Positions 1 to 6,007 of a stretch of 8,026 bases of DNA are shown piece by piece. Source of the stretch: an uncultured Eubacteriales bacterium (GTDB taxonomy: Bacteria > Bacillota > Clostridia > Lachnospirales > Bianqueaceae); contig ONYR01000042.1 in the NCBI GenBank assembly GCA_900322165.1, positions 1-8,026 on the forward strand, given 5' to 3'. Numbering within the stretch: position 1 is the stretch's first letter; every line of letters begins with the position of its first letter. Position numbers and translations under genes: made by a program. The notes under the pieces are model-generated. The model had not been told where the DNA came from and ran no database searches. It saw only the letters and a list, made by a program, of their open reading frames with translations.

Positions 1-1
1 T

Positions 2-910
2 AACGAAGATGTCTACTATCCGATCTACGATACCTCGTATTATCTGAGCGTGCTGGCGCCGACCTGGTTCTCGCTCGGCGAGAACGGTTCGCTGAAATCA
101 CTGGTGAACGGTGAATATGTCGAATGGGCCTGGTGGCACGGATACGATGTCTGGGCCGTGTTTACGAACAGTTTTGACGATGAGCTGACCTATGAAACGC
201 TCTCCGATACCTACAAGCGCCGGGCGCTTGTGAACCAGCTTGTTTCCGCGATGAAGATGAACGATATTGACGGCCTGAACGTGGATTTCGAGGGCTTGTC
301 GGAGAAGACGTATCCGTATTTCATCCAGTTCCTTCGTGAGCTCTCGATCGGAGTGCGATCGGAGGATATCGTGCTTTCGATCGATACGGTCGTTCCGTCG
401 GAGTGGACCGATTATTACCGGAGAGATATCTACAATGACCTGTGCGACTATGTCATCGTCATGGCTTACGATGAGTATTGGGGCGGGTCGGAGGTGGCCG
501 GACCGGTTTCCTCCAAATCCTTCACGGTAAACGCCGTCATCGATACGATGGCCTGCGGTGTGGCGAAGGAAAAGATCATTCTCGGCATGCCCTGGTATAC
601 GAGAATCTGGTACGGAGAGGATTATGACGACCTCGAAACCGAAGCCGTCGGACTGCGCACGGCGTGGCTGACCGTCTATGATAACGATATGGAAGTCACG
701 TTTGACGAGTCGACCGGATTGAACTACGCGGAAGGCGAGGTTGACGGAAGGCGCTGCCGGATCTGGCTGGAGGATGAAGATTCCGTCCGCTGGAGACTGA
801 AGCTGGCGCTCGATTCAGAACTGGCGGGAGTGGCCGCCTGGAGCATCGGATTGGAAAACGGCTATATCTGGCCGGCTTATGAAGATCTGTTGATGAAAGC
901 CAACTATTGA
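2..910 (+). CDS. Glycoside hydrolase family 18 protein (YaaH/SleL-like), 5'-truncated by window edge
   Basis: The frame is open from base 2 to a TGA at 908-910, giving 302 visible residues; the start lies upstream of the window. A GTG at 50 is in frame but sits inside conserved sequence (LSVLAPTWFSL, the first barrel strand), so it is not the start. The catalytic signature DGLNVDFE is at visible residues 90-97 (Glu codon 290-292). It fits the GH18 DxxDxDxE motif with Asn at the second Asp position, as is common in the YaaH/SleL spore-lysin and cell-wall branch. YDEYW (156-160) is the usual GH18 substrate-site motif, LGMPWYTRIW follows, and the C-terminal AWSIGLE (279-285) supplies the terminal-strand Trp of the barrel. 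Known for the family: hydrolysis of N-acetylglucosamine-containing polymers with substrate-assisted catalysis. A role in peptidoglycan remodelling is inferred. Signal peptide, SH3 or LysM domains, if any, would be upstream and cannot be seen. The stop lies 1 nt before hflX. Confidence 0.88.
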   Translation, partial: NEDVYYPIYDTSYYLSVLAPTWFSLGENGSLKSLVNGEYVEWAWWHGYDVWAVFTNSFDDELTYETLSDTYKRRALVNQLVSAMKMNDIDGLNVDFEGLSEKTYPYFIQFLRELSIGVRSEDIVLSIDTVVPSEWTDYYRRDIYNDLCDYVIVMAYDEYWGGSEVAGPVSSKSFTVNAVIDTMACGVAKEKIILGMPWYTRIWYGEDYDDLETEAVGLRTAWLTVYDNDMEVTFDESTGLNYAEGEVDGRRCRIWLEDEDSVRWRLKLALDSELAGVAAWSIGLENGYIWPAYEDLLMKANY

Positions 911-911
911 T

Positions 912-2186
912 ATGATGCATAATACAGAAGAAAAAGTACAGCGTTTCGTCCTTGTTGCGGTCTCGACCGGGCGGGATGAGACCGATGCGGAGCGGTCGCT
1001 CGATGAGCTCGAAGATCTTTTGAAAACGGCTGGCGGGGAAGCCTGCGGCCGTGTGATCCAGAATCTGGAGCGGATCGACAACCGTACCTATGTCGGCAAC
1101 GGCAAGGTCGAAGAGATCCGCATGATCATCAAAGACACGGAGGCGGACGGCATCATCTGCGATGATGAGCTGACCCCGGCGCAGCTGGCGAATCTCGGCG
1201 AGCTTCTCGATACGAAGATCATCGACCGAACCCTGCTGATCCTGGATATTTTCACGCAGCGCGCTGCCACAAGGGAAGGTCAGATGCAGGTCGAGCTCGC
1301 GCAGCTGGAATACCGCCTAACCAGGCTGAGAGGCCTCCCCGGAGAGCTCTCAAGGCAGGGCGCAGCCGTCGGCACGCATACGAGAGGCGCAGGTGAAACC
1401 AAGCTGGAGATGGATCGTCGGTATATCCGCAGCCGCATCGCTCAGCTGAAACGGGATCTGAAAGAGGTCGCGGAGAACCGTGACCGCGAGCGAGCCTCAA
1501 GGCGGAAAAGCCGGATCCCCGTCGTGGCGCTTGTCGGTTATACCAATGCCGGCAAATCGACCGTGCTGAACCGCTTAACAAGCGCGGGCGTGCTGGAAGA
1601 GAACGAGCTGTTTGCTACGCTTGACACGACCGTCCGTCGCTGCACGATGCCGGACGGGAGGCTGATTCTCCTTGTCGATACGGTCGGCTTTATCCATAAG
1701 CTGCCGGCTCACCTTGTCAAGGCGTTCCGTTCCACCCTCGAAGAGGTGAACGAGGCGGACCTTCTGGTTCATGTTGTGGACGCGTCTTCGCCGATGGCCG
1801 AGCTCCAGATGAAGGTCACGCACGATGAGCTTTCGAACCTCGGCGCGGCCTTTAAGCCGATCATCACCGTGCTCAACAAGCAGGATCTGGTTCAGGAAGA
1901 GGAAGGCCTTGTGATCCCTTACAAGGCGGAAGCGGTCGTCAAGATCAGCGCCCTTGAGGAAGAAGGGCAAAACGCGCTGATGGCAGCGATCGGGGCTTAC
2001 CTTGACAAGCTGGACTCCAAAATGGAACTGCTGATCCCGTATGATAAGGCAGGCATTGCGGATCGGCTTCACCGCGAAGCTGTCATCCTTCAGGAAGACT
2101 ATACGGATGAAGGTATCGCCATGACGATCCGGGCGGATGAAGAGCTCAAGAGGATCGTCAAACCCTATGAAAAACAGGCAGAGTGA
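912..2186 (+). CDS. hflX: GTPase HflX, ribosome-associated
   Basis: The gene encodes 424 residues, close to the length of E. coli HflX. The N-terminal HflX nucleotide-binding domain covers about residues 10-135 (VGNGKVEEI at 61-69; ELTPAQLANL at 86-95). A charged helical linker follows (about 125-195) and includes RGAGETKLEMDRR at 158-170. The GTPase domain begins near 203: G1 GYTNAGKST 209-217, G2 Thr in FATLDTT 234-240, G3 DTVGF 256-260, G4 NKQD 322-325, G5 SAL 346-348. All motifs are intact, so it should bind and hydrolyse GTP. Known role: HflX binds the 50S subunit and splits stalled or hibernating 70S ribosomes, notably under heat or antibiotic stress. Start choice: an in-frame TGA at 891-893 limits the start to ATG 912 or ATG 915. 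There is no good Shine-Dalgarno, only GAAAG at 895-899, so translation is probably coupled to the GH18 stop 1 nt upstream. The stop abuts the next start. Confidence 0.97.
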   Translation: MMHNTEEKVQRFVLVAVSTGRDETDAERSLDELEDLLKTAGGEACGRVIQNLERIDNRTYVGNGKVEEIRMIIKDTEADGIICDDELTPAQLANLGELLDTKIIDRTLLILDIFTQRAATREGQMQVELAQLEYRLTRLRGLPGELSRQGAAVGTHTRGAGETKLEMDRRYIRSRIAQLKRDLKEVAENRDRERASRRKSRIPVVALVGYTNAGKSTVLNRLTSAGVLEENELFATLDTTVRRCTMPDGRLILLVDTVGFIHKLPAHLVKAFRSTLEEVNEADLLVHVVDASSPMAELQMKVTHDELSNLGAAFKPIITVLNKQDLVQEEEGLVIPYKAEAVVKISALEEEGQNALMAAIGAYLDKLDSKMELLIPYDKAGIADRLHREAVILQEDYTDEGIAMTIRADEELKRIVKPYEKQAE

Positions 2187-3251
2187 ATGAATACACAAAT
2201 CAAAAAGATCACACCGGAAAGTCTGGAGATGGCGAAAAACCTGCTCCTTGAAGGACAGGTCGTCGCGTTCCCGACGGAAACGGTGTACGGGCTTGGCGCC
2301 TACGCGTACTCTCAGGAGGGCATTGCGCGGATCTACGAAGCGAAGGGAAGGCCGTCGGACAATCCGCTGATCGTCCACATCGCGCCGAACTTCGACCTTT
2401 CGCAGATCGCGCGGGAGGTACCGGAGGGAGCTAAGGCGCTGATGGAGCGGTTCTGGCCGGGACCGATGACGCTCATCATGCCGAAGAATCGGGAGACGAT
2501 CGCGGATACCGTCACCGGCGGGCTTGATACGGTCGCGATCCGGATGCCTTCGGATCCCTCGGCGATGGCGCTGCTGAGCTACACCGGCATGCCGATCGTA
2601 GCCCCGAGTGCAAACACCTCTGGCAGACCGAGCCCGACAAGCGCGATGCACGTCTATGAGGATATGCAGGGCAAGATCCCGCTGATCCTTGACGGCGGCA
2701 GCTGCCAGGTGGGCGTGGAGTCCACGATCGTGGATCTGACCGATGAAAAGCCGCTGGTGCTTCGGCCGGGCGGCATTACGCTCGAGATGCTGCGGGAGGT
2801 GATCCCGGAGATCGATCTCGATCCGGCAGTCAAACAGGTGCGTTCCGTCGATGCGTCGGTCGTACCGAAAGCGCCGGGCATGAAGTACCGTCATTACGCG
2901 CCGAAGGGATATCTGATCCTGACGCAGGAGACCCCGGAAGAGGTGGCCCGCGATCTGGAGGAGGATCTTCAAACCATCTCGGGCGATAAGCTGGGCGTGA
3001 TCGCCACGGATGAATTCTGGCAGGAGATGCTGAAAGCCGCACCGCAGCTGGAGGGGCAGGTCGCCATGATCTCCCTTGGCTCGAGGCGGGATGATATGGA
3101 AACCGTTGCGAAGCGTCTTTTTGCGGCGCTTCGTCAGGCAGATGAGCTTACACTGAGCCGTTTTTACGGAGAAGCATTTTCAAGGGAGGGTGTCGGCGAA
3201 GCGGTGATGAACCGGTTCCGCAAGGCATCTTCAGAATGGAGGGAAAGATGA
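2187..3251 (+). CDS. sua5: L-threonylcarbamoyladenylate synthase, Sua5/YwlC type (two-domain)
   Basis: This 354-residue protein makes threonylcarbamoyl-AMP from threonine, bicarbonate and ATP, the first step of t6A37 modification in ANN-decoding tRNAs; TsaB/TsaD/TsaE complete the pathway elsewhere. The N-terminal YrdC domain (about 5-205) carries the classic signatures: AFPTETVYGLG 27-37, KGRP 53-56, APSANTSGRPSPT 139-151, GVEST 176-180 and RPGG 193-196. The linker with PGMKYRHYAP (230-239) and a C-terminal Rossmann-like Sua5 domain (about 240-350) show that it is the long Sua5 type, not the short TsaC/YrdC type. ATG 2187 follows the hflX TGA (2184-2186) without a gap. Only a weak AGG (2176-2178) precedes it, which suggests coupled translation. 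The end overlaps rpiB by four bases (ATGA). A sua5 homologue (ywlC) lies near rpiB (ywlF) in Bacillus subtilis too, supporting an old gene association. Confidence 0.96.
   Translation: MNTQIKKITPESLEMAKNLLLEGQVVAFPTETVYGLGAYAYSQEGIARIYEAKGRPSDNPLIVHIAPNFDLSQIAREVPEGAKALMERFWPGPMTLIMPKNRETIADTVTGGLDTVAIRMPSDPSAMALLSYTGMPIVAPSANTSGRPSPTSAMHVYEDMQGKIPLILDGGSCQVGVESTIVDLTDEKPLVLRPGGITLEMLREVIPEIDLDPAVKQVRSVDASVVPKAPGMKYRHYAPKGYLILTQETPEEVARDLEEDLQTISGDKLGVIATDEFWQEMLKAAPQLEGQVAMISLGSRRDDMETVAKRLFAALRQADELTLSRFYGEAFSREGVGEAVMNRFRKASSEWRER
3238..3243 (+). promoter_or_regulatory. Strong Shine-Dalgarno for rpiB
   Basis: GGAGGG lies 4-5 nt before ATG 3248 and inside the last codons of sua5. It decides the rpiB start: the in-frame ATG at 3236 lies just before and partly within this site, and has only a weak AAGG (3222-3225) ahead of it. 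The ATGA overlap with the sua5 stop suggests termination-reinitiation coupling, helped by this site. Confidence 0.8.
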
Positions 3252-3679
3252 TCGCAATCGGATCGGACCATGCCGGATACGGACTGAAGCGGGAAATCAT
3301 GCGGTATCTGGACGCGAAGGGAATCGCTTACGAGGACAAGGGATGTTTCAGTGAAGCTTCGGTGGACTACCCGGTATACGCGCACGCAGTGGCGCATGCG
3401 GTGGCCGATGGTGAGGCGGAAAAAGGCATCATCGTTTGCGGAACCGGTATCGGTGTTTCGATGGCCGCCAACAAGGTAAAAGGCGTTCGCGCCGCGCTTT
3501 GCCACGATTGTTTTTCCGCGGAAGCAACAAGACTGCATAACGATGCGAACGTCCTGACCATGGGCGCGCGTGTTATCGGCGGCGGACTGGCGCTGAAGAT
3601 CGTCGAGACGTTTCTGAATACACCGTTCTCCGGTGAAGAGCGTCATATGCGCCGCATTGCACAGATCGAGGAAGACTGA
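3248..3679 (+). CDS. rpiB: Ribose-5-phosphate isomerase B (RpiB/LacAB family)
   Basis: The enzyme interconverts ribose 5-phosphate and ribulose 5-phosphate in the non-oxidative pentose phosphate pathway, in the cytoplasm. From ATG 3248 it is 143 residues, normal for RpiB, and begins with the typical MIAIGSDHAG. Asp7-His8, the catalytic-base Cys64 in CGTGIG (64-69), the following AANKVKGVRAA (73-83) and His97-Asn98 in RLHNDAN (95-101) match the E. coli RpiB active site (Cys66, His99). An upstream in-frame ATG at 3236 would add MEGK, but the strong Shine-Dalgarno at 3238-3243 and family alignment favour 3248. The start overlaps the sua5 stop (ATGA, 3248-3251), and the stop is 3 nt before the ATPase gene. 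LacA/LacB or allose-6-phosphate isomerase are relatives. The single copy, without lac or als genes nearby, and the sua5 neighbour favour RpiB. Confidence 0.95.
   Translation: MIAIGSDHAGYGLKREIMRYLDAKGIAYEDKGCFSEASVDYPVYAHAVAHAVADGEAEKGIIVCGTGIGVSMAANKVKGVRAALCHDCFSAEATRLHNDANVLTMGARVIGGGLALKIVETFLNTPFSGEERHMRRIAQIEED
3668..3674 (+). promoter_or_regulatory. Probable Shine-Dalgarno for the P-type ATPase gene
   Basis: GAGGAAG lies in the last codons of rpiB, with the core GAGG about 11 nt before ATG 3683. The spacing is on the long side but usable. It supports ATG 3683, 3 nt after the rpiB stop. Confidence 0.55.
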
Positions 3680-3682
3680 TCG

Positions 3683-6007
3683 ATGATACCGCAGGGACTT
3701 ACCGCGCAGGAAGTCAAAGCGCGGGTAGAAAAGGGCCTGGTAAACGGAAGCAGCGAGGTGAAAACCAAGAGCGTGAGGCAGATTGTGCTGGAGCACACGC
3801 TCACGCTTTTTAATTTGCTGAATCTCGCACTCGCCGGGCTTCTGGTCTGGGTCGGGTCATTCAAGAACATGCTGTTCATGGGCGTTGTGTTTAGCAACGC
3901 CGCCATCGGAATCATCCAGGAGATCCGGGCGAAGCGGGCGATCGACCGCTTATCGATCGTGGTGGAAAGCCGGATCGAGGCTGTGCGTGACGGGGGGCTG
4001 ACGCTGATCGATCCGGAGGAGATCGTTCAGGATGACGTGCTTCATTTAAAGCGCGGCTCTCAGGTGCCGGTCGACTGTGTGATGGTCTCCGGAAACCTTT
4101 CCGCGAATGAAAGCCTGGTGACCGGAGAGTCCGATCTCATCATCAAAAACAGCGGAGACGAACTCATCTCGGGCAGCTTTATCGCGATGGGGGACGGCTT
4201 TGCGAAGGTGCTTCGGGTCGGCAAAGAGACGTTTGCCGCGCAGATCACGAAGGATGCCAAGATCCTGAAAAACGCGAAGTCTGAGATCATGACAACGCTA
4301 AAAACGATCATCCGGATCATCTCCTGTGTGATCGTTCCGCTGGGCTTCCTTTTGTTTTTCAACCAGATCCAGCTTCCGGGCGCGAGCGTGGAAGAGGCGA
4401 TCGTCAGCACGGTCGCAGCCCTCGTGACCATGATCCCGGAGGGACTGATGCTGTTGACAAGTACGGTGCTTGCGGTCGGCGTCATTCGCCTGTCCCGCAA
4501 GAACGTACTGGTGCAGCAGATCTATTGCATTGAAACGCTCGCGAGAGTCGATGTGCTGTGCCTCGATAAGACCGGCACGATCACGAGCGGCAGGATGCAG
4601 GTGGAAGCGCTGATTCCCTTGAAAGGCGCCTCGCTTGAAGAGGCGGAAAAGGGCTTCCGCGCGCTGGCATCGGTATCGCAGGATGAAGGCGCAACGATCG
4701 ATGCGATCCGCGCTTATTTCGGAAGCGATGAGGCGGTGAAGCCGCTTCGCCGGATCGATTTTTCATCAGAGACCAAATGGTCCGGTGCTTCGTTTGAGGG
4801 CATCACCTACGTCATGGGCGCCGGGGAGATGCTCTTCCAAGAGCGTTTTAAGGCCCTGGAAGACCAGTTTCGGGATCGGATAGGGATCAACCGTGTCATG
4901 ATGCTCGGAGCCGCGAAAGAGGGCTTTAACGAGGCCGGAGACCTGCCCAAGGGGCTGAGACCCATCGCGGCACTGCTGATCAAGGACGAGATCCGTCCGG
5001 AGGCGAGTGACACCGTTCGCTATTTCACGGAGCAGGGGGTCGAGCTGAAGGTCATTTCCGGAGACAGTCCGGAAACGGTCTCGCATATTGCTAGCGAGGT
5101 AGGCGTGCCGAATGCTTCCCACGCGGTGGACGCACGGGAGCTTAACGATGAAGCGGCCATCGAGCAAGCCGCCAGGGAGATGACCGTGTTCGGACGTGTC
5201 AGCCCGAAACAAAAGCAGCAGCTGATCCGAGCGCTTCAGCGCCAGGGACATACGGCCTGTATGACCGGTGACGGCGTGAATGACGTGCTGGCCATGAAGG
5301 CGTCGGACTGCTCGGTCGCGATGGCCTCGGGGTCAGAGGCTGCGCGCAATACCGCTCAGCTCGTACTGACAACCGATGATTTTTCCGCGATGCCGATGGT
5401 CGTTGCGGAGGGAAGACGATCGATCAACAACATTCAGCGAAGTGCGGCGCTGTTTTTGACCAAGACGGTCTTTTCGATCCTGAACAGCCTTCTTTTCGCC
5501 TTTGCCTCGATGCGTTACCCGTTTGAGCCGATCCAGATGACCTACATCAGTTCGCTGACGATCGGCATTCCGTCCTTTGTTTTGGCCATGCAGCCGAACA
5601 AAGAGAGGGTTTCGGGGAATTTCTTCCTGAATATCAGTTCCAAGGCGCTTTCCGGCGGCCTGACGATGTTTATCGGTCTTCTCTTTACGTATGTGCTCGG
5701 AAACCACTTCCGGTTAAGCTTTGACGAGATCTCGATGGTTTCCGTGATCACGACGGCCGTGACGCTGGTGTGCCTGATCTTCAGGATCTCGAGACCGTTT
5801 GATACCGTCCGTATCTGCCTCTTTGCCTTTGTGCTGGTGAGCTTGGCAATCGTCGGATTTGTTTTGAGAGATCTGTTGGGATTTGTTCCGCTGCGCTGGG
5901 CGATCGTTCAGGTAACGATCGTTGTCGCGGCGGTGGATGGTTTGATTTTTGCCTTGCTCTACCGAGCACTGGAGGCACTGAGGAAGGAGAGTCAGCATGA
6001 GGCGTGA
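3683..6007 (+). CDS. CtpE-like cation-transporting P-type ATPase (probable Ca2+)
   Basis: The gene encodes 774 residues with every core P-type ATPase element: actuator TGES 147-150, phosphorylation site DKTGT 295-299 (Asp295), KWSG in the nucleotide-binding domain (365-368), KDEIRPE 434-440, SGDSPET 459-465 and hinge TGDGVND 528-534. Hydrophobic stretches fit ten membrane helices: about 38-58, 62-80, 209-227, 238-268, then six between 586 and 760. Helix 4 carries MIPEGLMLLTS (250-260), a PEGL ion-site motif without the extra Pro of PMR1/SERCA-type PEGLP. With ISGD and KWSG, this resembles the actinobacterial/Firmicutes CtpE group, reported in mycobacteria to act in Ca2+ uptake. There is no N-terminal heavy-metal (CxxC) domain and no CPx in helix 4, which argues against copper or zinc export. 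Ion identity and direction are inferred; Mg2+ or another cation is possible. The 3' end overlaps the GH3 gene by 11 nt. Confidence 0.85.
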   Translation: MIPQGLTAQEVKARVEKGLVNGSSEVKTKSVRQIVLEHTLTLFNLLNLALAGLLVWVGSFKNMLFMGVVFSNAAIGIIQEIRAKRAIDRLSIVVESRIEAVRDGGLTLIDPEEIVQDDVLHLKRGSQVPVDCVMVSGNLSANESLVTGESDLIIKNSGDELISGSFIAMGDGFAKVLRVGKETFAAQITKDAKILKNAKSEIMTTLKTIIRIISCVIVPLGFLLFFNQIQLPGASVEEAIVSTVAALVTMIPEGLMLLTSTVLAVGVIRLSRKNVLVQQIYCIETLARVDVLCLDKTGTITSGRMQVEALIPLKGASLEEAEKGFRALASVSQDEGATIDAIRAYFGSDEAVKPLRRIDFSSETKWSGASFEGITYVMGAGEMLFQERFKALEDQFRDRIGINRVMMLGAAKEGFNEAGDLPKGLRPIAALLIKDEIRPEASDTVRYFTEQGVELKVISGDSPETVSHIASEVGVPNASHAVDARELNDEAAIEQAAREMTVFGRVSPKQKQQLIRALQRQGHTACMTGDGVNDVLAMKASDCSVAMASGSEAARNTAQLVLTTDDFSAMPMVVAEGRRSINNIQRSAALFLTKTVFSILNSLLFAFASMRYPFEPIQMTYISSLTIGIPSFVLAMQPNKERVSGNFFLNISSKALSGGLTMFIGLLFTYVLGNHFRLSFDEISMVSVITTAVTLVCLIFRISRPFDTVRICLFAFVLVSLAIVGFVLRDLLGFVPLRWAIVQVTIVVAAVDGLIFALLYRALEALRKESQHEA
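5981..5991 (+). promoter_or_regulatory. Strong Shine-Dalgarno for the GH3 gene
   Basis: AGGAAGGAGAG contains AAGGAG (5984-5989) 7 nt before ATG 5997. It lies within the last codons of the ATPase gene and firmly sets the GH3 start, giving an 11-nt overlap with the ATPase reading frame. Confidence 0.85.

Noticed and set aside
50..52. GTG at 50 as the start of the GH18 gene
   Set aside because: The frame stays open to base 2, and the residues around the GTG form the conserved first barrel strand, so the gene continues upstream of the window.
336..530. A 64-codon plus-strand open frame within GH18
   Set aside because: It is an out-of-phase shadow (Arg/Ser-rich) of the region that encodes the GH18 barrel and its YDEYW motif.
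1575..2972. A 465-codon open frame on the minus strand across hflX and sua5
   Set aside because: It is antisense to two clearly conserved genes, is very rich in Arg, His and Asp with low-complexity character, shows no known motif, and even spans their junction. It is a shadow of codon usage in GC-rich DNA.
3939..3959. Perfect 7-bp inverted repeat (CGATCGA / TCGATCG, 7-nt loop) as a possible terminator or operator
   Set aside because: It lies inside the conserved actuator-proximal region of the ATPase coding sequence (codons for RAIDRLSI), has no following T-run, and is expected by chance given the abundance of CGATCG in this DNA.
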